From: CALGLS01 sp047626155
Lineage (GTDB): Bacteria; Bacteroidota; Bacteroidia; Chitinophagales; Saprospiraceae
Direction of reading: 5' to 3'
DNA length: 64,000 bases
Assembly: GCA_047626155.1 (NCBI GenBank)
Contig: JBLHRR010000007.1
Location: 19,659-83,658, forward strand
Of this stretch, positions 9,659-18,805 are shown piece after piece; position 1 is the first letter of the stretch; every line of letters starts with the position of its first letter. A program made the position numbers and the translations under genes. The notes under the pieces were generated by a model. It was not told the DNA's origin. It saw only the letters and a list, made by a program, of their open reading frames with translations, and did no database searches.

Positions 9659-10377
9659 GATGTGTGGTATTATAATTTCTAGAATGAGCGGCGCCATCGA
9701 TTAAGCCGGAGTCACTGCTTTTGTTTTTCTTGTGTATTAGAGTCGTTAACTCTATAAAGGCCTTAGAAAAGAGAAATAGTATGAATAAGCACTGTATTTA
9801 TAGGATTATTATGTGCCTTTGGCTTTCAGACTACTTTCAGATGTCTAATGTAGAATAAAATTTTGTGCCGAATAAGCATAGTATTTATTTTAGGAATATT
9901 CAGGCTAATGCAAATATAATACCATGTATTTTATATATTTTTAATATGTAAAAGCTTGTTATCTAATTTGGTTAGGGGAATAGTTTTTTTTACTTTTCGT
10001 AACTGTTCAGCATTTGAGATGGTGAGACCTTAGCAGGATAGAGTGTACAATCTAAGGAGTAAAAGTATTCACCAAAACGAAATTAATGATGAAGTAGGTG
10101 CTATTTATTTAATCGCCGAGGGCAAAGGTATTACAAGTCTCTCTATGCACGGTTTTCTGCCTAAAGCAATCGTAAGAAAGTCTTTTCACAGGGATATCCA
10201 CAGTTTCAACGCTAATCATCTGCATCTTAAGGGAATTGAAGTTGAGGTTGAAGTTGCTTTTGAAGTTGAAATGTTTTCTTGCCGTTGTCATGGTTTTCTG
10301 CCTTGAATTCCCCTTTCTACCCGTTTATTTTCCTACCTTCGCGCAAAATAATTTAAGAGAAACAACACCCTTTTCGT
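9659..10377. other. Intergenic region between divergent thioredoxin-SPOR and fabH genes
   Basis: About 720 bases, AT-rich. No convincing gene was found; the short frames around 10043-10306 lack codon structure or family resemblance. A short GAAGTTGA-type repeated stretch (10237-10272) and a twice-occurring GGTTTTCTGCCT word are present. A -7-like box ahead of fabH is listed separately. Nothing else stands out. Confidence 0.4.
10334..10341 (+). promoter_or_regulatory. Putative -7 promoter box of fabH
   Basis: TACCTTCG resembles the Bacteroidota -7 box TAnnTTTG and lies 36 bases upstream of the fabH start codon. One consensus position differs and no -33 element was confirmed. Confidence 0.35.
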
Positions 10378-11367
10378 ATGTCCAAAACATTAGCAAAAAT
10401 AACAGGCGTTGCTGGCTATGTCCCAGATTACGTACTGACTAACAAGGAGTTAGAGACCATGGTAGAAACGAATGATGAGTGGATCCAAAGCCGAACTGGT
10501 GTCAAAGAAAGAAGAATTCTGAAAAAAGAAGGCTGGGCTGCCTCTGATATGGGCCGCGAAATGGTGAAAAGCCTGTTGGAAAAAACAAACACCAAACCGG
10601 AAGAGGTCGAACTCCTGATCTGCGCCACCATCACCGGTGATATGGTCTTTCCGGATACCGCTAATACCATCTGCGACAAAGTAGGGATTAAAAATGCCTT
10701 TGGTTTCGATATAAATGCCGCTTGTTCTGGCTTTCTATATGCCTTAAGCACTGGAGCTAAATTCATCGAATCCGGCACCCACAAAAAAGTCATCGTTGTT
10801 GGAATGGATGTCATGTCTTCCATTCTTGATTATACCGACAGAGCCACCTGTATCATCTTTGGAGATGGGGGAGGAGCGGTTCTCCTCGAACCTACTACCG
10901 ACGGAACTGGATTGACCGATGCCATCCTTCGTTCAGACGGAAGTGGAAGAGAATATCTTCACATGAAAGCCGGAGGCTCTTTGAAACCTACTACCGCTGA
11001 AACTGTTGCGGCTAATGAACATTATGTTTATCAGGAGGGAAGAACCGTATTTAAACATGCAGTGAGAGGAATGGAGACTACCGTCAAAGAGGTCATGCAA
11101 CGAAATAACCTGACGAATGACGATATTGACTGGCTTATTCCACACCAGGCTAATATCAGAATCATAAAAGCAGTAGCCGATGCTTGTGACTTCCCTATGG
11201 AAAAAGTCTTGATCAATATAGAAAAATACGGAAATACCACCGCAGGAACTCTCCCGCTTTGCCTCTGGGATTTTGAATCTAAATTCAAGAAAGGAGATAA
11301 AATCTTATTAACGGCTTTCGGAGGTGGCTTTACCTGGGGGACAACTTACTTGATTTGGGGATATTAA
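10378..11367 (+). CDS. fabH: 3-oxoacyl-ACP synthase III (KAS III)
   Basis: 329 residues, normal FabH length. The enzyme condenses an acyl-CoA primer with malonyl-ACP to start type II fatty acid synthesis. The thiolase-fold triad is complete: Cys116 in NAACSGFLYAL, the His of WLIPHQANIRI (about 255) and the Asn of KYGNTTAGT (about 285). The N-terminal NDEWIQSRTGVKERR is typical of the family. It heads the run fabH-efp-accB-accC, an arrangement frequent in Bacteroidota that joins fatty acid initiation with acetyl-CoA carboxylase. About 230 bases and a separate promoter box lie before efp, so the run is probably not one strict operon. Confidence 0.96.
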   Translation: MSKTLAKITGVAGYVPDYVLTNKELETMVETNDEWIQSRTGVKERRILKKEGWAASDMGREMVKSLLEKTNTKPEEVELLICATITGDMVFPDTANTICDKVGIKNAFGFDINAACSGFLYALSTGAKFIESGTHKKVIVVGMDVMSSILDYTDRATCIIFGDGGGAVLLEPTTDGTGLTDAILRSDGSGREYLHMKAGGSLKPTTAETVAANEHYVYQEGRTVFKHAVRGMETTVKEVMQRNNLTNDDIDWLIPHQANIRIIKAVADACDFPMEKVLINIEKYGNTTAGTLPLCLWDFESKFKKGDKILLTAFGGGFTWGTTYLIWGY

Positions 11368-11547
11368 CCTTGAGCGAGAGCGCGTAACCACATCCTTCAG
11401 AAGATGGAGACTTTTATAAAAGGAAAAAGGTATGATTGTATGGCAAAACAACCTGAAAGTAAGGATGTTAAGTAAATTATAGGTAAACTAATTCACTAAT
11501 CCTCAATCAACCAATTACTTATCTCTTCTCCATTAGATGAAAATTAA

Positions 11548-11555
11548 TATCTTTG
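11548..11555 (+). promoter_or_regulatory. Putative -7 promoter box of efp
   Basis: TATCTTTG, an exact match to TAnnTTTG, lies 43 bases upstream of the efp start. No clear -33 TTG at the usual distance was confirmed. Confidence 0.5.
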
Positions 11556-11598
11556 CGCCACTTTTTTATTCTTTCATTTTTAATATCTAACTAGCAAA

Positions 11599-12165
11599 AT
11601 GGCAAATACTTCAGAAATCAAGAATGGCCTCTGTTTGAACTTTAACAACGATATTTGGACAGTAGTATCATTCATGCACGTAAAACCAGGAAAAGGACCC
11701 GCTTTTGTTCGTTGTAAATTGAAAAGTTTGACCAGTGGGAAAGTAGTGGATAATACCTGGCCTTCCAGTCACAAGATTGACGTGGTACGTGTAGAAAGAA
11801 GAGTATTCCAATTTTTGTACAAAGACGATATGGGCTTCCATTTCATGAATAATGAAACTTACGATCAGACGATGATCCCTGAAGATCTCATTACCAAGCC
11901 TGAATTAATCAAAGAAGGTTCTAACGTAGACATCTTATTTAATGCCAACGACGATCTGCCTTTGACAATGGAATTGCCACAATATCTTACCCTTGAGGTA
12001 ACGTATACTGAACCTGGCGTAAGAGGGGATACCGCTACTAATGCTAAGAAACCTGCGAAACTGGAAACAGGGGCAGAAGTACAGGTGCCACTTTTTATTA
12101 ACGAAGGAGATTTAGTGAAAATCGAAACAGCAACAAGTCATTACGTAGAGCGAGTGAAAAAATAA
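11599..12165 (+). CDS. efp: Elongation factor P
   Basis: 188 residues in three domains: a KOW-like N-terminal domain, a central OB domain and a C-terminal OB domain ending in GDLVKIETATSHYVERVKK. EF-P binds between the P and E sites of the ribosome and relieves stalling at polyproline. The domain I loop HVKPGKGPAF places Lys32 at the tip, the residue that is post-translationally modified in many bacteria. No epmA/epmB modification genes lie in the window, so modification status is unknown. The gene sits between fabH and accB, its usual place in this phylum, 74 bases ahead of accB. Confidence 0.97.
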   Translation: MANTSEIKNGLCLNFNNDIWTVVSFMHVKPGKGPAFVRCKLKSLTSGKVVDNTWPSSHKIDVVRVERRVFQFLYKDDMGFHFMNNETYDQTMIPEDLITKPELIKEGSNVDILFNANDDLPLTMELPQYLTLEVTYTEPGVRGDTATNAKKPAKLETGAEVQVPLFINEGDLVKIETATSHYVERVKK

Positions 12166-12239
12166 GCTGTCCTTAGTCAGAACAAAATCTAAAGTCCAAT
12201 TAATTCTCCGATCAAATCGAAGAACCAAAAAAAAATACT

Positions 12240-12749
12240 ATGAATTTTAAAGAAGTTCAAGAACTCATTAAGCTAATCAATAAGTCTAACCTGACCGAAT
12301 TCAAAATGGAGAAGGCAGACTTCAAAATTTCTATCCGAACCAAGAAATACGGACGAAGCCGTGTGCAACCTGCGGCACCCGCACAAATTGTGTCTATGCC
12401 CGCACAATCAATGCCGCTTCAAATGGCACATGCCCCTGCAGCAGTACCTGCTGCCAGTCAGCCTGAGGCAGATGCTGCAACAGCAGAAGCAGACGATACT
12501 AGTAACCTATTGGAAGTCAAATCTCCAATAGTGGGAACCTTCTATCGTTCTTCTTCTCCGGATAAAGATGTCTACGCAAAAGTGGGAGATATCATTGAAA
12601 AAGGTGACGTGGTCTGTATCGTTGAAGCAATGAAATTATTCAATGAAATAGAATCTGAAGTAAGTGGACGTATTGTAAAAGTATTACTCGAAAATGCGCA
12701 GCCGGTACAATATGACCAACCGCTATTTCTTGTTGATCCCGCCGGATAA
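12240..12749 (+). CDS. accB: Biotin carboxyl carrier protein of acetyl-CoA carboxylase
   Basis: 169 residues. The N-terminal helical segment (about 1-45) is followed by an Ala/Pro/Gln-rich flexible linker (about 45-90), then the biotinyl domain with IVEAMKLFNEIES, whose Lys carries biotin. It shuttles the carboxyl group between biotin carboxylase and the carboxyltransferase in malonyl-CoA synthesis. It is followed on the same strand by accC, its direct partner, about 160 bases on. Length and domain order are standard. Confidence 0.96.
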   Translation: MNFKEVQELIKLINKSNLTEFKMEKADFKISIRTKKYGRSRVQPAAPAQIVSMPAQSMPLQMAHAPAAVPAASQPEADAATAEADDTSNLLEVKSPIVGTFYRSSSPDKDVYAKVGDIIEKGDVVCIVEAMKLFNEIESEVSGRIVKVLLENAQPVQYDQPLFLVDPAG

Positions 12750-12907
12750 TCTATTATAGTTAACTCTAAATAGAATGGAACGGTCGGACGGAAACTGAAT
12801 AAACTCTATTATCTTATCGCTAAGAAAATAATGGAAACCGCCTACAGGTTTCCTAAAGCCGAATAACCAGAATGGGGATTGAGCTTAATAAAAACCAGCG
12901 TATTCGT

Positions 12908-14272
12908 ATGTCAGAACCTACACTTTTTAAAAAAATATTGATCGCCAACCGTGGCGAAATCGCTTTGCGAATCATCAGAACCTGTAAGGAAATGGGGATC
13001 AAAACAGTAGCGGTCTACTCTACTGCTGATCGCGAAAGCCTACACGTTCGTTTTGCAGATGAAGCGGTTTGTATCGGACCTCCTTCTTCTGCTGAATCTT
13101 ACCTTAGTATTCCTAAAATAATGGCAGCGGTAGAAATTACCAATGCTGATGCCGTTCACCCTGGCTACGGATTCCTCTCGGAAAACGCAGACTTCGCAGA
13201 GGTATGTGCAGAATATGGAATTAAATTTATAGGCCCAACCCCGGATCAAATTCGGAAAATGGGAGATAAGATTACCGCTAAGGATACTATGATTAAAGCC
13301 GGTGTTCCTGTCGTTCCTGGTTCCGAAGGCTTGTTAAAAGACCTTAAGTCGGGACTTAAATTAGCTAAAGGTATTGGCTATCCCGTTATCCTTAAAGCAA
13401 CTGCCGGTGGTGGTGGAAAAGGAATGCGAATAGTTTGGGCTCCTGAAGAGTTTGAAGACAATTGGGAAAAAGCACGGATCGAAGCCAAAGCCTCTTTTAC
13501 AAATGACGGAATCTATATTGAAAAGTTTGTAGTAGAACCGCGCCACATAGAAATACAAATAGCAGGAGATAAATTCGGAAAAGTTTGTCACCTTTCGGAA
13601 AGAGATTGCTCCATTCAAAGAAGACATCAGAAACTGGTAGAGGAAGCACCTTCTCCTTTTATAACAAAAAAACTACGTAAGGCAATGGGAGAAGCAGCCA
13701 TCAAGGCTGGTGAATGTATTAATTATGAAGGAGTGGGGACCGTAGAGTTCCTAGTGGATAAAAACAAGAACTTCTACTTCATGGAAATGAACACCCGAAT
13801 CCAGGTGGAACATACCGTAACCGAAGAAGTCATTGATCGAGACCTGATTAAAGAACAGATAAAAATTGCCTGTGGGTTTCCAATATCAGGTAAGAACTAT
13901 GAACCACGGATGCACGCCATCGAATGCCGAATCAATGCGGAAGATCCTTTTAATAATTTCCGACCAAGCCCAGGAAAAATTACTTCCTTCCATAGCGCTA
14001 AAGGACATGGCGTACGGGTGGATACACATGTATACGCTGGCTACGATGTTCCACCTTACTACGATTCCATGATCGCAAAACTGATCTGTCGGGCGCAAAC
14101 TCGTGAGGAATGTATTAAGAAAATGGCTCGTGCGCTGGATGAATTCATCATTGAAGGCATAAAGACAACGGTACCATTTCACCAGCAATTGATGAAGGAT
14201 AAAAAATTCCAAAGCGGTAATTTTAACACCAGTTTTATCGATACTTTTGAATTGGTGAAACCGAAGGAGTAG
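12908..14272 (+). CDS. accC: Biotin carboxylase subunit of acetyl-CoA carboxylase
   Basis: 454 residues from the ATG at 12908 (MSEPTLFKK), preferred because the conserved FKKILIANRGEIALR follows at once; an in-frame ATG at 12872 would add 12 non-conserved residues. ATP-grasp enzyme that carboxylates the biotin on AccB using bicarbonate and ATP. The glycine-rich ATP loop (TAGGGGKGMRIV), HIEIQIAGD, the SERDCSIQRRHQKL segment and the MNTRIQVEHTVTE active-site motif are present, followed by the C-terminal domain with RPSPGKI. It forms an operon-like pair with accB and ends before a strong terminator. Confidence 0.95.
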   Translation: MSEPTLFKKILIANRGEIALRIIRTCKEMGIKTVAVYSTADRESLHVRFADEAVCIGPPSSAESYLSIPKIMAAVEITNADAVHPGYGFLSENADFAEVCAEYGIKFIGPTPDQIRKMGDKITAKDTMIKAGVPVVPGSEGLLKDLKSGLKLAKGIGYPVILKATAGGGGKGMRIVWAPEEFEDNWEKARIEAKASFTNDGIYIEKFVVEPRHIEIQIAGDKFGKVCHLSERDCSIQRRHQKLVEEAPSPFITKKLRKAMGEAAIKAGECINYEGVGTVEFLVDKNKNFYFMEMNTRIQVEHTVTEEVIDRDLIKEQIKIACGFPISGKNYEPRMHAIECRINAEDPFNNFRPSPGKITSFHSAKGHGVRVDTHVYAGYDVPPYYDSMIAKLICRAQTREECIKKMARALDEFIIEGIKTTVPFHQQLMKDKKFQSGNFNTSFIDTFELVKPKE

Positions 14273-14310
14273 AGGACTTAGTTTACAATACACTTAGTAA
14301 CAATGAGAAA

Positions 14311-14347
14311 ACAACTTCAACGTTTGGAATCGTTGAAGTTGTTTTTT
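14311..14347 (+). terminator. Intrinsic terminator after accC
   Basis: ACAACTTCAACG (14311-14322) pairs perfectly with CGTTGAAGTTGT (14331-14342) around an 8-base loop, and a T run follows. Adjacent A and T bases extend the stem. It lies between accC and the ABC exporter gene on the same strand. Confidence 0.9.
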
Positions 14348-14365
14348 GTTTAATACCTAATAGTC

Positions 14366-16186
14366 GTGAAACAACTTCGCCGCCTCACTGCCTATCTTCA
14401 AAATTACAAGCCTCTTGTATTTGCAAACATCTTTTGCAATTTGATGATGGCGCTCTTTACAGTAGTGAGTATCCCGGCGATAATCCCTTTTTTACAAGTT
14501 CTTTTTGAGCGAAGTCCGAAAGCAACGGCTTTGCCTTCCTGGTCTTGGAAGGTAGAAAGCATTGCCAATTACACTCAAGCCTATTTCGGGCAACTCATTG
14601 TTGACAAAGGACAGGACGTAGCACTGGCTTACATTTGTGTCGGCATTGTACTGCTCTTTTTTTTGAAAAACCTATTCCGCTATCTCTCCCTGGTGGCGAT
14701 GGCTCCCATTCGTAATGGAATTGTTAGAGATATTCGGCAGCAACTCTTTTCTAAAGTGCTACAACTGCCACTCGCCTACTTTTCAGAAGAAAGGAAGGGC
14801 GATTTAATGTCTCGAATTACCGCAGATGTACAAGAGGTGGAGTGGAGTATTCTAAATGTCTTGGAGATTATTTTCAGGGCACCATTTATTATTATCGGTA
14901 GTCTTGCAGTTATGTTGTATCTCAGTCCCTATCTCACTGCTTTTGTATTTGTATTGTTTTTTTTTACAGCTTTGATTATCGGAGGGATAGGGAAAACATT
15001 GCGGAAACGATCAGCCAAGGCTCAGGAACAACTCGGCGGTCTGGTAACTCGAATAGAGGAAGCGCTTTCAGGGCTACGTATCATTAAAGGTTTTTCGGCA
15101 GAGCAATATCAAGAAGGACGTTTTCAAAAAGAGAACAACGAATATCGGAATACCCTGACACGGATGCTGTGGCGGAGAGATCTAAGTTCGCCTCTATCGG
15201 AGTTTTTAGGAATTGCTGTAGTAGCCATTTTGCTTTGGTATGGCTCCCGTGAGGTTTTTAGCGGCCAACTAGAGCCAGAAAATTTTTTCGCATTCCTTTT
15301 TGCTTTTTTCAATATCATCGCTCCAGCAAAATCCTTTTCTTCTGCTTTTTATAATATCCAAAAAGGGCTGGCTGCAGTGGACCGAATCGATGTTATTCAG
15401 TTTGCTAACAATGCAATTTCTGATGCGCCTGAAGCAAAAGAAGTCCGTAGCTTTGAAAGAGATATCGTTTTTGATCAAGTCAGTTTTAGCTATAGCAAAA
15501 AATCGGTAGAGCTGGTTTTGGAAAAAATAGATTTAAAAATTTCTAAAGGAAAAATCATCGCTCTGGTGGGGGCTTCTGGTTCGGGTAAAACAACACTGGT
15601 TGATTTGCTTCCCCGGTTTTATGATGCGCAGAATGGAAGCATATTGTTGGATGGAGTGAATATAAAAACCTATACCTTGTCTTCCTTGCGGAAGTTAATG
15701 GGGATTGTCAGTCAGGCTCCGGTACTGTTTAATGACACCATTTACAATAATATAGCCTTTGGAATGGAAGGCATGGATAAAGAAAAAGTGGAGGAAGCGG
15801 CCCGGATTGCCAATGCCCACGATTTTATTATGGCAACAGAACAACGCTACCAAACCAATATCGGTGATGGCGGTGGCAAACTCAGTGGAGGGCAAAGACA
15901 GCGACTAACCATCGCCCGAGCCATTCTCAAAAACCCACCGATTCTCATCCTCGATGAGGCAACCTCTGCCCTCGATGCTGCATCAGAAAGGTTAGTTCAG
16001 GATGCTTTAAACCATCTAATGGAACATCGAACAACTATTGTAATCGCACACCGTTTGTCAACGATAAAGCATGCAGATGAGATTATAGTATTGGAAAAAG
16101 GAAGAATAGCACAACGAGGATCTCATAAAAAGCTAATAGAAGAGGAGGGGATTTATAAACGTTTGTTGGCTTTACAAGGAAGCTGA
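14366..16186 (+). CDS. ABC exporter, fused permease and ATPase (MsbA-like)
   Basis: 606 residues from a GTG start located 19 bases after the accC terminator. The N-terminal half (about 1-330) is a six-helix ABC exporter transmembrane domain. The C-terminal half is the nucleotide-binding domain with Walker A GASGSGKTT (about 400), Q-loop SQAPVLF, signature LSGGQRQRL, Walker B ILILDEATSALD and the switch His of IVIAHRLST. As a homodimer it would export a lipid, peptide or drug across the inner membrane. The long helices and SERKGDLMSRITADVQEVE resemble MsbA-type lipid flippases, but the substrate cannot be read from sequence. Confidence 0.9.
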   Translation: MKQLRRLTAYLQNYKPLVFANIFCNLMMALFTVVSIPAIIPFLQVLFERSPKATALPSWSWKVESIANYTQAYFGQLIVDKGQDVALAYICVGIVLLFFLKNLFRYLSLVAMAPIRNGIVRDIRQQLFSKVLQLPLAYFSEERKGDLMSRITADVQEVEWSILNVLEIIFRAPFIIIGSLAVMLYLSPYLTAFVFVLFFFTALIIGGIGKTLRKRSAKAQEQLGGLVTRIEEALSGLRIIKGFSAEQYQEGRFQKENNEYRNTLTRMLWRRDLSSPLSEFLGIAVVAILLWYGSREVFSGQLEPENFFAFLFAFFNIIAPAKSFSSAFYNIQKGLAAVDRIDVIQFANNAISDAPEAKEVRSFERDIVFDQVSFSYSKKSVELVLEKIDLKISKGKIIALVGASGSGKTTLVDLLPRFYDAQNGSILLDGVNIKTYTLSSLRKLMGIVSQAPVLFNDTIYNNIAFGMEGMDKEKVEEAARIANAHDFIMATEQRYQTNIGDGGGKLSGGQRQRLTIARAILKNPPILILDEATSALDAASERLVQDALNHLMEHRTTIVIAHRLSTIKHADEIIVLEKGRIAQRGSHKKLIEEEGIYKRLLALQGS

Positions 16187-16342
16187 TTTTTTGATATAAA
16201 GTGGTTCTGAATACTTTTGAGTCATGCTTATAGTCATAAATTGAGGTTAATATTTATTTCAATCCTCCACCAATCATATAAAAATTGTACTTTTAGGAGT
16301 CAGTAGAAGATCAAGGATTACCTTAATATCTACTAAGTTTAG

Positions 16343-16460
16343 TAACAACGAAAAATTAACGTAGGTCACTGCAATTATTTAAATGAAGCTAAACGACCAT
16401 AGGGAGAGTGATTTAGTTAAATGATGGAGTCTAAGTAAGTGGCCTAAATTACGTTTGCAT
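16343..16460 (+). repeat. Structured interspersed element, family 1, copy 1
   Basis: About 118 bases related to the segments at 37120-37239 and 54893-55014. The outer stem pairs 16362-16370 (TAGGTCACT) with 16438-16446 (AGTGGCCTA) with one G-U pair. An inner imperfect AT-rich stem encloses the conserved core CTAAACGACCATAGGGAGAG. It ends about 20 bases before the start codon of the T9SS cargo gene at 16481, so it would lie in that gene's leader if transcribed with it. Structured RNA or MITE-like palindrome; see findings. Confidence 0.75.
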
Positions 16461-16480
16461 AAAAAAATTATATTATAACG

Positions 16481-17632
16481 ATGAAAAGAAAAATACAATT
16501 ATTAATCGCTGTATTGGTAGTATGCACTAGCTTGTCTGCACAAATCACCGTGACTGCTGATAACTTTCCTGTACCAGGAGATACTCTGCGTACCACCTTC
16601 GACGCAATGCCATCGGGGGTTGACCTACTACTAGGGAATGGAGTAGATCTGAATTGGGATTTCACAAGCTTGGCAGGTATCAATCAAGAAACAGTTATTC
16701 GAGCAGCAGCTGATGGTGACAATTTTAACCAGTTCCCAACAGCAGACGTTTTAATAGGGGAACCTGGTGGCCTTGCCGGAGAACTCTATTATAATTCTAC
16801 CACGACAGCATACGAGTTTTTAGGATATGTTGGGCCAGACCCAGCGGGTTTTGGTGTCAGCATCATTGCTAAATTAAACCCTCCTTCAGCAGAAAGACGG
16901 GCACCTATGAACTTTTTCGATGTGAATTCTGCGGATAATAATATTACAGTAGCTTTCAGTTCTGATCTTCTTCCTGGTGGAGTATTGGATAGTTTCGCCT
17001 TATCTCCGGATTCTCTACGCATTCGTATTTCAACAGAGCGATTAGATGTGGTTGATGCCTGGGGAACTCTTACCATTCCGTCAGGAACATATGAAGTGCT
17101 TAGAGAAAAACGGGAAGAAGAAAGAGAAACACGCTTAGATGTTTATGTGGGCATTGGTCCTTTTGCAGAATGGATCGATGTGACGGATTTAGCCGGTTTC
17201 GATTTCTTAGGGAAAGACACGATCCTGACCTATCACTTTTTCAGCAACCAAGCCAAAGAAACTATTGCAGTGGTTACAGTGGACCCAATAACGGATGATC
17301 CAATTACAGTGCGCTATAAATCGGGAATGATAGACGACCCTACGAGCTCCGTAAATTATATAGACAAAGGAAAAGCAGATATTTTCGCTTATCCTAATCC
17401 CGCAATCAACGATGTCCGTTTTGATTTTATAAACTTACCAACGGACACCTATGATCTGAAAATTTATAATATTCTTGGAGTAGAAGTCTATTCTCAAAAA
17501 TATAATATCGCTAATAGAAGAACCATAAAAATGGATTTGTCCTATATGCGAAAAGGAACTTACTTGTATAGCCTAGTGGATAGCAAAGGAAAGCCCGTAA
17601 CTACAAAGCGTTTAGTGGTGATGAAACCTTAA
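16481..17632 (+). CDS. T9SS type A-sorted secreted protein of unknown function
   Basis: 383 residues. A signal peptide ends at CTSLSAQ. The main body (about 20-305) is a beta-rich region with no recognised catalytic motif. The C-terminal ~75 residues are a T9SS type A sorting domain: AYPNPAINDVRFDF, YDLKIYNILGVEVYSQ and GTYLYSLVDSKGK, ending in KRLVVMKP. The mature protein should reach the cell surface or medium through T9SS. A structured repeat sits just upstream, and a terminator plus a second repeat family lie just downstream. Function unknown. Confidence 0.85.
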   Translation: MKRKIQLLIAVLVVCTSLSAQITVTADNFPVPGDTLRTTFDAMPSGVDLLLGNGVDLNWDFTSLAGINQETVIRAAADGDNFNQFPTADVLIGEPGGLAGELYYNSTTTAYEFLGYVGPDPAGFGVSIIAKLNPPSAERRAPMNFFDVNSADNNITVAFSSDLLPGGVLDSFALSPDSLRIRISTERLDVVDAWGTLTIPSGTYEVLREKREEERETRLDVYVGIGPFAEWIDVTDLAGFDFLGKDTILTYHFFSNQAKETIAVVTVDPITDDPITVRYKSGMIDDPTSSVNYIDKGKADIFAYPNPAINDVRFDFINLPTDTYDLKIYNILGVEVYSQKYNIANRRTIKMDLSYMRKGTYLYSLVDSKGKPVTTKRLVVMKP

Positions 17633-17635
17633 GTA

Positions 17636-17806
17636 TATTAGAGTTTATTCCAAAATAATTTGTGTGCTCTCAAATGATCTTTTTATCCAGCACTTCAGCT
17701 TTTTGTTCGCCCGTAGCTAAGGCTACGAACTCAAAAAAGAGCTTCGTTCTGAAAAAAAATATCTATTTGATTCCTATACAAAACATTTCAACATAAACTC
17801 TATTTT
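17636..17806 (+). repeat. Interspersed repeat, family 2, copy A
   Basis: About 170 bases immediately after the T9SS cargo gene. It matches the reverse complement of 44701-44938 along its length, including TTTATTCCAAAATA, CAGCACTTC, the segment CCCGTAGCTAAGGCTACGAA and CTATTTGATT. The CGTAGC-TAAG-GCTACG core forms a small hairpin. It is intergenic and downstream of a gene, like copy B. Copy A lacks the ~75-base insert of copy B. Confidence 0.8.
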
Positions 17807-17823
17807 CTATCATACTGCTAATG

Positions 17824-17862
17824 AAATAGCCAGGTGCGTTAGTTCGTATCTGGCTATTTTAT
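17824..17862 (+). terminator. Intrinsic terminator downstream of the T9SS cargo gene
   Basis: AAATAGCCAG (17824-17833) pairs perfectly with CTGGCTATTT (17850-17859) around a 16-base loop, followed by T-rich sequence. It lies between the cargo gene and the next plus-strand gene at 17978. Confidence 0.75.
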
Positions 17863-17977
17863 TAGCCTTAATTCTTCCTTAACAAAAAAGCAAAGCAACC
17901 TCTTAACAAAACGATAGTCTATAATAGTAGAATTCAAAAAGGCGAAGTCATTTCATTCAAAACCAAAAAGACAATCT

Positions 17978-18613
17978 ATGAAAAAGTTAAGTTTATTAGC
18001 AATGTCCCTATTAATGACAATAGCGCTTTTTGCTCAAAAGGAAGAAACCATATTTGGCAAAAGCGGATTACGGCTTTCAGGAGCCTGGGGAGGTTCCTCT
18101 ACGAATATTTCTCAAATAGAAGATAACTATGCCGTATACAGCGGAGGCTTCGGGGGGCTGGAATTTAATCGCTCGGTATTCATCGGGTGGGGTGGTTACA
18201 AATTAGTAAGCGATGTTTTGATTGGTGACGTTGGTGCCGAACAGAACTTAGAAATGGATTACAATGGCTTGATATTCGGCTATGCTTTAAAACCACATAA
18301 ACCCATTCACGCTACCTTTATGTTGATGGGTGGCAAAGGAGACGTGCAACTGGGAGAGGGACAAAAGGATAAGATTTTCGTCGTTAAACCATCCGCAGGT
18401 TTAGAACTAAATGTATTCCGGTGGTTTCACATCGGATTAAGAGGTGGATACAGAATCGTTACAGACTCAGACATAGTTGATATCTCTGATACAGACCTTT
18501 CTGGATTCTTTGGAGAGGCCAATTTGAAATTTGGAATCTCCTGGAACAGAGGTAGTAAAGATCGCCGAAATCAAGAAAGAAATAGAGACGACCGAGATAC
18601 AACCTGGCCATAG
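17978..18613 (+). CDS. Exported protein, possible small outer-membrane beta-barrel
   Basis: 211 residues with a signal peptide (MKKLSLLAMSLLMTIALFAQ). The body alternates Gly/aromatic strands such as GLRLSGAWGG, AVYSGGFGGLEFNRSVFIGWGGY and WFHIGLRGGYRIV, the look of a small beta-barrel. The C-terminal tail is strongly charged (Arg/Asp/Asn-rich) and ends DDRDTTWP. There is no T9SS sorting domain. A strong terminator follows, so it is probably monocistronic. The family is not recognised. Confidence 0.75.
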   Translation: MKKLSLLAMSLLMTIALFAQKEETIFGKSGLRLSGAWGGSSTNISQIEDNYAVYSGGFGGLEFNRSVFIGWGGYKLVSDVLIGDVGAEQNLEMDYNGLIFGYALKPHKPIHATFMLMGGKGDVQLGEGQKDKIFVVKPSAGLELNVFRWFHIGLRGGYRIVTDSDIVDISDTDLSGFFGEANLKFGISWNRGSKDRRNQERNRDDRDTTWP

Positions 18614-18663
18614 AAAGTAGAGAAGGAACAATTTCTTCCTTCTGATAACCCTGCTCAAATAAA

Positions 18664-18702
18664 TAAAAAACGCTTTTCCAAATAGAATGGGAAGGCGTTT
18701 TT
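18664..18702. terminator. Intrinsic terminator after the 18.0-kb exported-protein gene
   Basis: A-run plus CGC, then TTTCC, loop AAATAGAAT, GGGAA, then GCG plus T-run. One internal mismatch; A and T runs on both sides make it usable from either direction. Confidence 0.85.
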
Positions 18703-18765
18703 TCGTACAAGTCAAAAGAATGGATATTCATCCTTCAAAATCACTACTCTAACTTTTCTAATTGC

Positions 18766-18773
18766 TACCTTTG
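18766..18773 (+). promoter_or_regulatory. Putative -7 promoter box of prs
   Basis: TACCTTTG is an exact TAnnTTTG match 32 bases before the prs start codon. The -33 element was not confirmed. Confidence 0.5.
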
Positions 18774-18805
18774 TAGGCATCTTCTAACCTAATACGCTAC
18801 CAATA

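Noticed and set aside
10043..10306. Overlapping plus- and minus-strand frames of 60-87 residues in the gap before fabH.
   Set aside because: Low-complexity GAAGTTGA repeats create the frames, with no domain, promoter or conserved pattern.
14366..16186. Naming the ABC exporter msbA.
   Set aside because: The architecture fits, but many Bacteroidota have several MsbA-like exporters and no lipid A gene is adjacent, so the symbol is withheld.
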